DNA from: Paenibacillus agricola
Lineage (GTDB): Bacteria > Bacillota > Bacilli > Paenibacillales > NBRC-103111
Direction: 5' to 3'
Length of the DNA: 64,000 bases
Assembly (NCBI RefSeq): GCF_011440305.1
Contig: NZ_JAAOIW010000019.1
Location: 62,001 to 126,000 of the forward strand
In this document: positions 40,201-48,055 of the stretch, in pieces
Layout: every line of letters starts with the position of its first letter
Position numbering within the stretch: the first letter of the stretch is position 1
Notes under the pieces: model-generated
What the model saw: the letters and a program-made list of their open reading frames with translations, nothing else
Told to the model about the DNA's origin: nothing
The model's database searches: none
Position numbers and translations under genes: made by a program

Positions 40201-42993
40201 CTGAAGCCCTGTCGAGGCCAGCTTCGTCTTGCGGTACATGCCAAAGTTTACGCCATCAAGACGTCCCTGCTTGGTCTTCATATTGAGATCGAAGCTAAGA
40301 TCGGTATCCGGCAAGCTGCCTTTGCCTTGAACGCCAACATAAGGAATGCGGCTGTCCATGACAAATTTGGTGTCACTTACGTTGAGCGGTCCTACCTTAA
40401 AGCTGTTTTTCATTGTAAATGTGCCTGATAAATCAAAGCGGTTATTGCGGAATTTCATTTCTTCAACCTTTACAGAATCTGTAACCTTCTGATTGCCTAC
40501 CTGCAAACCGATTTGAAGATCGCCTGTCAGACGCAAGCCATCCTTGGTAAAAATAAGCGAGCTCGCCTTCACAGGCATATCGATATTCAAATAATCGGTC
40601 GCTACACTGCTGTTCAAGTCGATGGCAAAACGATCCGACGAGATCGTGAACGCTCCTTCTTGGATCGTGTAGGACAAATTCGCTCCCAACGCTCCGCCAC
40701 CGTTGACGTACAGGCGACCCTCTCCGGTAATTGTGGCCTTACCGGCTTCAATGTCCTTGGTCACGACAAGACGGCTGCCCTTGAACATAACCGATTCATT
40801 GATCGACACGACTTCGGAAGTATCAGTAAGCACATATTCATTCGCTTTGGAAGGATCCTCTACAAAAGGACCTTGCAGCACCAAGCTGTTCACTTCATTG
40901 CTTGCCGATGTGCTCGGTACTTCTACTCGGGCAAAGTTGCGCGGCTTGTAGAAGTCAAGCGCCGTCACTGTCAGCCCTTCTGTGAATACATAAGGGTTGT
41001 AGTCAACATGCTCCAGGTGTACATCGTATTTTCCCGGAGGCAATTCCTGAGTCCATGTCAGCTCCAACTGGCGAGTATTTAAGACATTGTAATCCAGCTT
41101 ATATGTGGGTTTATTACCATTCTGGCTCTGCAGGTAGTAATTAATGTTGTTTAAAGGCTTACGCAGCAAATTAGTAATGCCTGTACCCACAGCGACCAGC
41201 CGCTTCTTGTCCTTTATGTGCAAGAACGATGCACCAACTCGGTCGAAAACAACGTCCGGCGGCAATAAATTCGGATCCTTCTCCATCTTAAAATCTTTAG
41301 TTGTTGTGTAGCTTGTGCCGATTTCATTGACTGCATAGCCTCGAACCTCATAATCCTGATGCCAGACCAGACCCGTTATAGTAACGGTAAAGGGGGCTGG
41401 AACTTCTGGGATTGAACCCGTATAAGGCACCTTAATCCAAGCGCTATCTCCCTTCTTACGGTATTCCACCCCTTGCGAGGAGATGGTTCTGGTGCCATTG
41501 TCATAAACATTCGTGATGACGCTCACGGTATCATTGACCTTCTGTGTATCAAAATTATAAATCACCGGATAATCCGGATTATCCGGATCCGCCTGTTCCA
41601 CATCAAACTTTACGCCTGGACCTGTCGGGGGCGTAAAGCCGAACACCCAGGTTTCATTCATATTGCCCGCAGGTTTAGATCCGACTACGGAACCAAAAAC
41701 CTTGTCCATAATACTGATTTGGCTACGATTTCCGCCAAACACGACGAAATTTTTCCCATCAAACGCCATGCTGGCATAGCTGAGTGGAAACGGTAGTTGG
41801 TTGGGGTCCATTTGGACATCATAGACCTTACCATCCTTATCCATATTGCTTTGATAGACGGTTTCCGTGGATAAATTGAGCGGATAGCGTTCCCAATTGC
41901 TTCCCGTCCAACCATATGCATAATCGCCTCTCGTAGGAGGATACATGCTCGAAGGCAATTTCAATTTCTCGACCAGACTGGGATCGTACATATGAACATA
42001 GTCACGTTCCCCACTAAAGAGCACAACGCGCCTTCCGTCATAAGCCATGGTCTGCCCCCAACGGCCGTAGGTTTCCGGACCATTTGTCGAGGTCCAAGAC
42101 TTGGCCGCACGATCCCACTGCCATAAAAGCGGGGAGCTGTCGTCATGAGTGAACGTTTTCGTGGAAATCTGACCCACATAGGATGCGGTGATGGATCCTA
42201 TATTACCGCCGTACTGCACCGCCGTATTGCCGTCATAGACCATCTTGCCGCCATATGCAGCCGGCGGGGACTGGTCAGGCTGTGCCTGTGTCCAAGCCGC
42301 TCCATCCCATAGCCATGTATCGCCAAGCGGCGTCTTCGAATTCCCGCTTCCTGTATAACCGCCAAACAAGACAAGCTGCTCGCCGTCATAGGCAAGCTGC
42401 GCTCCACCTCGAGCTGAAGGATGGGAAATGAGCCCGGTTACTTCTTCCCATGTGGCATCAGTGCCGTTCCACAGCCAAGTATCTCCAAGTACGCCTGACT
42501 GGCCTTCGCCGCCAAACAAAAGCACTTTTTTGCTGACAGCGTCATAAGCCATTACCGCACCTTGGCGATTGGAGGGCTTGGGAGAAAGATTCAATATTTC
42601 CTTCCAGCTTTTCTGGCGACCATCCCAAATCCAGGTTTCATCAAACAGGCCGCTATTGCCCTGGCCGCCGAACATGACCACATTGTCTGCATTCTCGTCG
42701 TAAACCATCGACGCGGCTTGTCTGGCATCGGGAGGTAAATTAACCGTTACTCTCTCCCATTTATAATCCGTTATTTGGCTGCTGACCGTTTTGTTCATAG
42801 TGAACCTCGACATCGGCGTAATGACACTGTAAGTATTCGACTGCACCGTGTTATTTCCGTTGCTATATGTTTGTTCTGTTACCGTTCCATTTGCATGAGC
42901 CGCACTTAGCCCGCCAGGCAAGAAAGGCATACATTGCAGCAGCAATACGGCGATTAATAGCTTCGCCAATCTAATATTCCAAAGTTTACGCAC
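34270..42993 (-). CDS. Giant mosaic S-layer-homology surface protein, about 2,907 residues
   Basis: GTG 42993 is the start: GGAGGG lies 9 nt upstream and a signal peptide follows (hydrophobic core LLIAVLLLQCMPFLPGG, cleavage near AHA). An upstream ATG at 43071 lacks both features. Approximate order of parts: kelch-like repeats (79-450, repeated MVYD..VVMFGG and DTWLW units), an Fn3-like domain (480-600), a long beta-rich region (600-1100), an amphipathic helix (near 1118), three PPC-like repeats (about 1360-1600), an Fn3-like domain (1740-1830), an Ig-like domain (1950-2050), several cadherin-like beta-sandwich repeats (2060-2450), and SLH repeats at the end (2700-2900), which bind secondary cell-wall polymer. 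The last SLH copy is degenerate. Likely a cell-surface adhesion or glycan-binding protein; ligand unknown. Confidence 0.92.
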   Translation of the reverse strand: MRKLWNIRLAKLLIAVLLLQCMPFLPGGLSAAHANGTVTEQTYSNGNNTVQSNTYSVITPMSRFTMNKTVSSQITDYKWERVTVNLPPDARQAASMVYDENADNVVMFGGQGNSGLFDETWIWDGRQKSWKEILNLSPKPSNRQGAVMAYDAVSKKVLLFGGEGQSGVLGDTWLWNGTDATWEEVTGLISHPSARGGAQLAYDGEQLVLFGGYTGSGNSKTPLGDTWLWDGAAWTQAQPDQSPPAAYGGKMVYDGNTAVQYGGNIGSITASYVGQISTKTFTHDDSSPLLWQWDRAAKSWTSTNGPETYGRWGQTMAYDGRRVVLFSGERDYVHMYDPSLVEKLKLPSSMYPPTRGDYAYGWTGSNWERYPLNLSTETVYQSNMDKDGKVYDVQMDPNQLPFPLSYASMAFDGKNFVVFGGNRSQISIMDKVFGSVVGSKPAGNMNETWVFGFTPPTGPGVKFDVEQADPDNPDYPVIYNFDTQKVNDTVSVITNVYDNGTRTISSQGVEYRKKGDSAWIKVPYTGSIPEVPAPFTVTITGLVWHQDYEVRGYAVNEIGTSYTTTKDFKMEKDPNLLPPDVVFDRVGASFLHIKDKKRLVAVGTGITNLLRKPLNNINYYLQSQNGNKPTYKLDYNVLNTRQLELTWTQELPPGKYDVHLEHVDYNPYVFTEGLTVTALDFYKPRNFARVEVPSTSASNEVNSLVLQGPFVEDPSKANEYVLTDTSEVVSINESVMFKGSRLVVTKDIEAGKATITGEGRLYVNGGGALGANLSYTIQEGAFTISSDRFAIDLNSSVATDYLNIDMPVKASSLIFTKDGLRLTGDLQIGLQVGNQKVTDSVKVEEMKFRNNRFDLSGTFTMKNSFKVGPLNVSDTKFVMDSRIPYVGVQGKGSLPDTDLSFDLNMKTKQGRLDGVNFGMYRKTKLASTGLQVNYLFGNVDKLAEKTQIPQKFSVTGSVMDVIVPELKHPQVDYKFNLIGTDSIDMDLSSYGFSASGTEYYYWLPVKNMNMQTVVNPTTAGIKGLSTPGFASKGEINLSEVVKGAITTQSFNKKGFNGVIKGNVYVPKGIPRIGGATVSNVALSVNETGIYGTFKHNGVGANLKYTFANNTILFEVEAEPPKKKWWEKALDFMDSVSDFMDAAEPWLDIAEELFLMKPDSGKQVTIAAANPLKRVFDLTPISLSFQTEDTAQTEVKARIVDGKLTTLDRTPLMTTETNGSSGKLTAGFTVDRSYNSLITLTGDQRSAVLSVPAASGQISEQIVLPEVFYDAASDTTFMRVLLHAGDWKLVTNGNSRILVNELLFASESLTLDLLAGLWAQTPERSVTSITVEERGSYVLKMGAAQDKAIVYKPDGRPYSLQTAQNQPDWNAYQDANGNLYALLNAVEAGTWIVSAGTSTTAVLNTVPSQTTIGDVVQWMQAQAYPTAFQMRQTGNLQAIVEIYGADAQTKLYTPKGELYTLQLDPNQSGMNAIYDDMQHKLTVLLTDVEMSGQWKVVSSSFTSIIAYESSRKLKSIKPLMMEGRFGKYFQISENGNYMLTVSGGDANTVITAPDGSTYTLNFEAPNGNAYLQPAADRLPSAGSGGDPLQQTQINTPNPVHDGRDMLYVSLLDAPAGKWMVQNTKKVELQIQKLIALPAIKASVSPVSVAVNRIHVSWSMENAAPGTEVRVMLTDSAENDIGEVVAEGLPAYGSTTLDIPAMTMPGTYYLSVEGAKTGNAPVYAIAEGTVEVTAPYTLNAPEQPEVLSTGNGEVSLRFASISGDVTAYRIWVSGGANGQAAAPIMDFTPQTGNWQNAVVTGLPAGASYTFAVSAIGQEQGRLVLSPQSAIVASELPVPQPAAMGVSLDSGSHVSSERTYTAFDGTVETLLLTTAEQASLKVMTDQNTSLVLSVNGEQLGSGQVSANGTYAFVLHTLLNVSMLKEREYNLLIEAVNEKGDRSTVYRKLVVDRTGPLLIASGGDDAQGKPIALNGTVTADSKVYITGQTDAGAKLVINGINVPLNDEGRFVYYAPLDWVTQADRNVIKITASDMIGNKTESGFEVLRDVVGAIPDYPGDLAALTTGSATMSTPYTFGTTSYQALAYSDKVRVYAVPMAASSVVSVDGQALPESGYVDVDVPATGRNVQIWVHPSNASDKLYTLQIHKTGSSVAVLRTLKLKNTTALQTGEDLAAQAFTGAEESYTVHVGNTVDSVTLTPGALDAGSGIKVKGQAVQNGQASQTIQLQVGENQIPVAVTSPDSKETRSYKVVVLREPSSDARLQQLGLATNGAELVSAFNPATLNYQVLVPYATGAFTLLPVAEQLDATIHIEGQAVTKGTALSIPFTKAAQTFAIEVSAQDGTKLTYTISVLRQQASPVQPPLLASLMAGAGLDSAFTPYKLNYGTIGKTTNSGTSVTAISNDPLAKVTVKGVSLKGGGSFTTNLDMGLNTIIVSVESADLTTSQTYSIDVERIRNQSAASAPNERHTTISGGAGGWTDQTSIVRTSTEEGRIIDTVKLDAEIARSILEKAVQNKDRIARIYLTDVPDMPSDEWIVNMNTDFVSLLADGGLSLQIVMPDAQLTLSAASLQQMAKDGKDAYFRVVPIRDSAERSEVKSRVQTAELVQNVAGSQPVAIIGQPIMIETNYSGYTTELLLPLNNMALPENGAAANQILSELAVYIEHSDGNKALSQGEIRYDADGKLVGIAIEINKFSTFTVIQKNGADAVLQPYLNGYQDGTFRPSQAITRAELATILHRVGVRNSSDEAVTAQETGYPDVAQGHWAAIAITHMQSVGMMLGDNNGQFRPDDAITRGELATIAARLISAAAAGLASTGDYSDTQGHWAFEAIKKASQSGILEGYPDGTFQPESKLNRAEAVKVLNRLFERPTAGVKASSWPDVPQDHWAIQEIESASGTVRLVSDGSVLVTPNH

Positions 42994-43338
42994 CAAAGTT
43001 TTCCCTCCATTGTATATTACGTTTGCCAAAAGCATAAATTGAAAAATAATTATCTTATTCCATGCGTTCAATCAGGCTAAAATCCTACATGATTGGACAA
43101 ACTCTCTCACTTTCTGTCTAGTTTTGTAGTATTTTTGTGTGATTAATATAACATATCTACTCTGGACCTTTTCTGAACAAAATAAAGACAACAGGCACCT
43201 GAATGAGCCATTCGTTCTAACAATTAATAAGCCGTTATTGCATAGCATGATTCAACATAAAAAATCCCTCCATTGCTGGAGGGACGGATTTCAATTACGC
43301 AGGCTTTGCGTTTATCCGCAAAACCTCAATCGTTAGCC
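42994..43338. other. Upstream region of the SLH gene
   Basis: No gene is supported. The stretch holds the SLH gene ribosome site and promoter region (AT-rich around 43100-43160) and the methyltransferase terminator at 43265-43284. Confidence 0.4.
43265..43284 (-). terminator. Terminator after the methyltransferase group
   Basis: TCCCTCCA, loop TTGC, TGGAGGGA forms a perfect 8-bp stem. On the minus strand it is followed by TTTTTTATG. Confidence 0.7.
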
Positions 43339-43416
43339 TTATTTCACGTTGTGGGCAATCCAGGATTGAATCGATTTCCCCTCTTGGTTCCATCCAAGTA
43401 GATTTTGGACTGACAT
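43339..43416 (-). CDS. Possible 25-residue ORF coupled to the methyltransferase gene
   Basis: The methyltransferase stop TAA overlaps an ATG in TAATG (43414-43418). The new frame encodes 25 residues (MSVQNLLGWNQEGKSIQSWI, then AHNVK) and ends before the terminator. The overlap suggests translational coupling, but the ORF is too short to judge. It could instead be the start of a deleted gene. Confidence 0.35.
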   Translation of the reverse strand: MSVQNLLGWNQEGKSIQSWIAHNVK

Positions 43417-44312
43417 TACTCTACTTCCCTTGTATACATATGCTGATTTTGCAGATGAACCAGCACCTTCCCAAACCGGCCGCCTTGCTGAATTTCGACC
43501 ATCCCTTTATTATGGGTTTCACGTATGTAACCCTCTGCCTTTTTGAGTGAGCCTTCATCCACAGGAAAGCCATAGTGTGGCATCCACTCCAGTGTAGTAC
43601 GAACTGCCTCATCAATGGAAAGCATAGCCGTCTTCACTTCTCTTGTAATGAGAGATTCAAAAGAATAGCCTTTTAAATAGAGCAATTGCGTCAAATAAGC
43701 CGTATCTGATGACCCTGGTGGTTGCTCTGCTATCCCCAGTACAGGTCGAAGCTCCTGAATCAGGCTGTGTACTTGGGGGCCAGCCAGAGTGCTGATATAA
43801 CAATGCTGTTTGGCACAGCTAATGGCTTTTTCTACCATCTCCCAATCTGTAATCGCAGGACACATCGAAGCAAATACCAAATCAAATTTGCCATTCCATG
43901 CTTTTTCCTCTATGGAGATATTTTCAAACTGTTCACGTACTATCTCAATGTGTCCCGATAGCGGTTCCGTAATGTTCGCTTCCAGCAGCGATGCTAATGG
44001 AACCGAAGGCTCAATAGCAGTGACGGTCGCCCCCAGTTCGGCAAATGGCAAACTGAAAACACCCGATGCTGCCCCGATATCCAAAATAGATGCTTTCTCA
44101 AAGTCAACACCTTGACCCTGCAGCCATCGTATAATTCTTTTGGTTCGCTGCTTTCCTTCCTCATTGAATGACTGTTCATTAAAGCTAGCAGCTCTTTTGC
44201 CTAAACCTTGCGCTGCATCTATCCCTCCCTTTTTCATTTTATAGCCTTGTGTGTGCGGATCATTTTTCCATGCAGACTCCCATACCTCTGGGATAAATAA
44301 AGGGTTTGACAT
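43416..44312 (-). CDS. Class I SAM-dependent methyltransferase
   Basis: This 298-residue protein has the SAM-binding motif I ILDIGAASGVFSLPFAELG (about 75-93) and motif II (ATVTAIEPS), then FDLVFASMCPAI as motif IV. The substrate is unknown. It lies downstream of an Rrf2 regulator gene on the same strand, with a 30-bp palindrome in the roughly 100-bp gap. Confidence 0.85.
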   Translation of the reverse strand: MSNPLFIPEVWESAWKNDPHTQGYKMKKGGIDAAQGLGKRAASFNEQSFNEEGKQRTKRIIRWLQGQGVDFEKASILDIGAASGVFSLPFAELGATVTAIEPSVPLASLLEANITEPLSGHIEIVREQFENISIEEKAWNGKFDLVFASMCPAITDWEMVEKAISCAKQHCYISTLAGPQVHSLIQELRPVLGIAEQPPGSSDTAYLTQLLYLKGYSFESLITREVKTAMLSIDEAVRTTLEWMPHYGFPVDEGSLKKAEGYIRETHNKGMVEIQQGGRFGKVLVHLQNQHMYTREVE

Positions 44313-44343
44313 CAGCTATATTCCTCCTAATATTGAGATTTTA

Positions 44344-44373
44344 TATAGACATAAAAGATATCTTATATCTATA
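44344..44373. promoter_or_regulatory. Imperfect 30-bp palindrome between Rrf2 and methyltransferase genes
   Basis: The left half starts TATAGACATAAAAGA and the right half ends CTTATATCTATA; 12 of 15 positions pair. It lies in the methyltransferase promoter region and is a candidate site for the adjacent Rrf2 protein. Confidence 0.45.
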
Positions 44374-44411
44374 ATATACGCAAAAAATAACCGTGTCTCA
44401 CAGAAACCCTG

Positions 44412-44798
44412 TTATTTTTGGGCAAGCTCAGAAATTTTTTGACTTCTCAAATACTCTTCCATCTTCTCTTCCGCCGAAACCATCACCTTTTGTATCAAGC
44501 ACTCTGTTCCATGGTTGATATCGCAGTCTAAAAAAGAAGCGGTGCCTTCAATTGCATGAATAATATCCAGAAACGAAATTTCTTCCCAATTCCGCTTTAG
44601 CTTATAGCCACCATTAGCACCTGAAGAAGATTCAATCATTCCAGCTTTGACCAGCTTGGTCAATATTTTGGAAAGATACGTAGGCGATACCTCTTGTCGC
44701 TCAGCCAACTGCTGAACACCGACAAGTTTATCCGGAGTGGCTACTACCAGATAGAGCATAGTGTGAAGGGCATAGTTCGTAGCTTTTGAATATTTCAT
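44412..44798 (-). CDS. Rrf2 family transcriptional regulator
   Basis: This 128-residue regulator has a winged helix (MKYSKATNYALHTMLYL, then LAERQEVSPTYLSKILTKLVKAGMI, SGANGGYKL). The region that holds the Fe-S cysteines in IscR/NsrR contains only two cysteines here (CDINHGTEC). It is therefore more like the YwnA/CymR-type members, which do not bind a cluster. It precedes the methyltransferase gene and probably controls it. Confidence 0.88.
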   Translation of the reverse strand: MKYSKATNYALHTMLYLVVATPDKLVGVQQLAERQEVSPTYLSKILTKLVKAGMIESSSGANGGYKLKRNWEEISFLDIIHAIEGTASFLDCDINHGTECLIQKVMVSAEEKMEEYLRSQKISELAQK

Positions 44799-45020
44799 AC
44801 TGAATGAGCCCCCTCAATCCAAGACTTTATTTATCTATAATAACCTTTATGATGAAGCATCGTCAAGTGTGCAGTGTTTTTGTTGCTGTCAATCCATTGC
44901 CAAATTAAAATATTTCTAATAGTATAGCCCTGACATATTAAATGTGTTTAATAAGTTTGGTTAGGCGGTGGTGAACATGGTTAATGAATTAATCGCAACT
45001 TCAAAGGAAACGAAAAAAGT

Positions 45021-45480
45021 GATCCTTCGGGGTATACGTTCAGCACGCTTTTTATGGTCATATCAGCGGGTACGATTGTATCCAGCTTGGCAAGTGGAGC
45101 CGTCATTCAACGGTTCGGAACGGGTAAAGTCACACTTGTCAGTTGCTTACTGACAGCCGGCGCTCTGCTCGGTTTCGCTATGTCTCCATCGCTTATTTGG
45201 TTAATGCTATTCGCAATACCGTTTGGATTAGGCGCTGGCTCGGTAGATGCAGCATTAAACAACTACGAGGCTACTCATTATAAAGCACACCACTTGAGCT
45301 GGCTTCATTGCTTCTGGGGCGTCGGTGCTACGCTTGGCCCCATCATTATGGCTCAGTTTATTACCGGTTCCAACTCGTGGAGAGATGGCTACCTTTCAGT
45401 TGCCGGAACGTGCGCGGTTGCAGCAGCGTGACCGGCGGCACGCGCATCAAAGCAAGCTGCCGGATGAGTGCTGTCGCGAG
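45021..45480 (+). pseudogene. Remnant of an MFS transporter
   Basis: The frame from 45054 reads AGTIVSSLASGAVIQRFGTG, GLGAGSVDAALNNYEATHYK and HCFWGVGATLGPIIMAQFI, which are the first five helices of a FucP-like MFS transporter. The N-terminal helix sits in a different frame just upstream (frameshift around 45050), and the protein breaks off after about 140 residues near 45431. The remaining two thirds are absent. Confidence 0.75.
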
Positions 45481-45488
45481 CACAGCTA

Positions 45489-45797
45489 CTATCCTTCCAT
45501 TACTTCCGCCCCCAAATCGCCCGCGACCTCTATCATCTTGGGGATCACTGCTTCATTGGTACCAGATACGTAAATATCGCCCTGATAATGGCGGAATGGG
45601 ATCTTTATATCGCCGTAGCTCCACATGAAAAAATCTCCTTCAATGGACATGCTGGTAGCACCAGACACCGTAAACACTGATGTGTAGGAAAAATCAGGTT
45701 TGGATGTAAAATACCGTTTGCACTCTTCTAAAGATATGATTTGCGCCAAATTGCCATTTTCCTGAAATCCTCTTGTAATTCGAAAACGTTGACTCAT
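45489..45797 (-). CDS. Hypothetical protein, 102 residues
   Basis: Start ATG 45797 is supported by GGAGG 7 nt upstream. The protein is soluble with no signal or membrane segment and reads like one compact alpha/beta domain (FRITRGFQENGNLAQIISLEECKRYF is split by a turn; SYTSVFTVSGATSMSIEGDF). I do not recognise the family. It lies convergent with the MFS remnant and on the strand of the PRTase-like gene. Confidence 0.6.
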   Translation of the reverse strand: MSQRFRITRGFQENGNLAQIISLEECKRYFTSKPDFSYTSVFTVSGATSMSIEGDFFMWSYGDIKIPFRHYQGDIYVSGTNEAVIPKMIEVAGDLGAEVMEG

Positions 45798-46080
45798 TGA
45801 AATGCCTCCAATTTCCATAAAAATAGGTTTGATTATTCTTTACCCCTTTTCAGCAGCCGGGGCTCTCTGTAAACTAACATCACCATGATGGCTTCTGTCA
45901 TTATAATGCAAAAGGATAAATGGATGACAGCCCCTTTTTAATTTTTTAACTCTTGAATAGCTCAATTGAAAATGGACTCCATCTAAAACTATTCGCACTC
46001 CTTGACTTACCAATTGATGACCATTGAGACCGTTAGCAGCTTTTCGTCCGCAAGCTGACATATCCAAAGCTCCGCAAAAT

Positions 46081-46983
46081 TCAAGAGAAAAACAAAGGGA
46101 ATTCGCTCCTTAAATGATAAGGATCGTTATTTTTGAAAGAAGCAATCCGTTCTTTCTTGATCACATCCAACCCCGCTACTTGGCTATAATCAATGTTATT
46201 TTCAGACAAAAATTGTCGAGTCCAGCTTTTAGGAGAGTTATAGAACTGCCTGATTTCATTAATGGCAAAATCATCGATTAGACCTAGGTTATAAGCCTCT
46301 GTGAATAAAGGAATATCGACAATTAATGGAGAGATAACAGATACCTTATTTTCCCTTAAATTATGAATCCCTTCTTGGCTACGGACAGCTACAGAGAGGG
46401 TTTCGTTTAACTCGACACCGTGATTTGTCAGTATAGGTATCCATCTTTCTAAATAACTAGTGGCCAGATTAATAATATCAGCCACATGTAACACTTTTTG
46501 GTCTGGCAGTGCTAGCTCAATCGCTGCTCCCTGATCATTCGTGACCAGATAATCACCCGATTTAAATAAAAAGATATGCGGTATTTGCAGTTTTTGGGCA
46601 ATGGGTATAGAAAAAAACCAATCTCTTCTTTCTCCCCCAGATATGGAAGTGGGTTTAAAGCTGTTTTGAGCTAGATAATAGTCCAATAGAGCATCAATGG
46701 AAGCGTTATAAGCTTCATCGGCTTCAAGGGCATCGCTGATCATTTCCCAAATGGCTTTCACCTGCTGTTCCTTGGAAACCTTGTCTTTTAAAATAGCTGT
46801 TATACGTTGCAAAAGTAAACCTGCTGTAGGCTCTCCTGCTATATTCTCGGTATTTATGTAAAAAGGGCCCGGCTTTCCAGATGTAAACCAATGAGCATCA
46901 TCTTGCTTGCTCTTTCTAACTGAAAAACCATTTGTTGCAATTAATCGTTCCAATAATAGTTGCGGTGCGCCAGCTTTTGACAT
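46081..46983 (-). CDS. Orotate phosphoribosyltransferase-like protein
   Basis: The 300-residue protein has the N-terminal orotate-PRTase signature (FTSGKPGPFYINTENIAG, about 33-50), a SISGGERRDWFFSIPIAQKL segment in the middle, and VLHVADIINLATSYLERW where PyrE has its PRPP-binding loop (VVVVDDVITTG type). The paired acidic residues and the TTG of that loop are not conserved, so normal PRTase catalysis is doubtful. It is longer than PyrE (about 210). Function unknown. It starts 30 bp downstream of the AraC regulator gene and may be cotranscribed. Confidence 0.65.
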   Translation of the reverse strand: MSKAGAPQLLLERLIATNGFSVRKSKQDDAHWFTSGKPGPFYINTENIAGEPTAGLLLQRITAILKDKVSKEQQVKAIWEMISDALEADEAYNASIDALLDYYLAQNSFKPTSISGGERRDWFFSIPIAQKLQIPHIFLFKSGDYLVTNDQGAAIELALPDQKVLHVADIINLATSYLERWIPILTNHGVELNETLSVAVRSQEGIHNLRENKVSVISPLIVDIPLFTEAYNLGLIDDFAINEIRQFYNSPKSWTRQFLSENNIDYSQVAGLDVIKKERIASFKNNDPYHLRSEFPLFFS

Positions 46984-47012
46984 GAATCATACTCCCTTAA
47001 ATACAGTATAAG

Positions 47013-47867
47013 CTAACGAGGCTCCACTCCGCTTTGCTTGCGAATGCTGTTCGGGGAGACGCCGAAGCAGCGGGTGAACGCCCGGGTGAACGAATAAATA
47101 TCCGGATACCCGACAGACAGGGCAATCTCGGTTACAGACAACGGACTCTCCAGCAGCAGTTGCTTGCCCCGATCGAGCCTCATCTTGATTAAATAGTGGG
47201 AAGGCGGCATGCCGACCTGCTTCTTGAAAATTTTTGACAAATACGTGCGGTGCAAACGAACGTATTTCGCCACATCCTCCACCGTAATTTTATCCGAATA
47301 ATAAGCATGAATAAAGTCCAAGCTCTTGCTCACCCAATCATTGGGCGTTTGCTGAAGTTCGATGTCTTTATCCGGCAACAGCTTACTGAATATGCGGAAC
47401 ATGAGGCTGTACATTGTCATTAATTGCTTACGGCTGTTTCCTTTGCACCATTGGAAAATTTGCTGCAGCTCAATCTCTATATCTTTATCGATGTTGCGCA
47501 GGTAAGGCTTGTCCTCGGCAAAGCCGACCATCGTAAGAATTTGCCGGGCTTGCTGGCCATCGAAAGTAATCCACGCCATCCGCAGCGTCTGCTCGCTCGG
47601 TACAATTTGATACGTGTAGACCGTGTTTGGAAATTTACAAAAAATATCTCCTTCTCCAAGGACAACCTGCTGCTCTCCGTAAAAAAGCTGCACTTTCCCC
47701 TCCCGTATAAAATGCATGTTGCAATACGGAGTTTGCCGAGGTCCGTTACCGTAATTCGGCTTTGCAATATTGTGGCCTATGCGCACCGGCCATACTCCGG
47801 ACAATTCGTCGAAGCCATCCGGTTTATAATACCAGAGGTCACTGAATTCTAGCGCACTTTCCCGCAT
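47013..47867 (-). CDS. AraC family transcriptional regulator
   Basis: This 284-residue regulator has an N-terminal cupin ligand domain (CNMHFIREGKVQLFYGEQQV, then EGDIFCKFPNTVYTY) and two C-terminal helix-turn-helices (VEDVAKYVRLHRTYLSKIFK, then VTEIALSVGYPDIYSFTRAF). ATG 47867 is the start, with AAGGGGGG upstream; a longer frame is open. It diverges from the isomerase-phosphatase operon and is likely to control it through the 190-bp shared region. Confidence 0.9.
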   Translation of the reverse strand: MRESALEFSDLWYYKPDGFDELSGVWPVRIGHNIAKPNYGNGPRQTPYCNMHFIREGKVQLFYGEQQVVLGEGDIFCKFPNTVYTYQIVPSEQTLRMAWITFDGQQARQILTMVGFAEDKPYLRNIDKDIEIELQQIFQWCKGNSRKQLMTMYSLMFRIFSKLLPDKDIELQQTPNDWVSKSLDFIHAYYSDKITVEDVAKYVRLHRTYLSKIFKKQVGMPPSHYLIKMRLDRGKQLLLESPLSVTEIALSVGYPDIYSFTRAFTRCFGVSPNSIRKQSGVEPR

Positions 47868-48055
47868 CGTTGCCCCCCCTTCGCGAATTAGTACCACCTA
47901 CGAAATGCCAAAAAAAGACTACTACATGCTATTTAATAAACACACTTTTAGGACTATGATTCAGATACCGGCCGAAAATAATGTTTGCGCAACCTCAAAC
48001 CTTTATATTCCCTGTTCACGTTTCCAGTTAAATTTAACATTCAGGAGGAGTAACC

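Noticed and set aside
34270-42993. Long plus-strand ORFs inside the SLH gene (for example near 37543, 38407 and 40513)
   Set aside because: They are shadows of the minus-strand gene, with Arg/His/Cys-rich translations and no ribosome sites.
45840-46067. 75-codon minus-strand ORF
   Set aside because: No ribosome site and no recognisable product; could be a remnant but cannot be supported.
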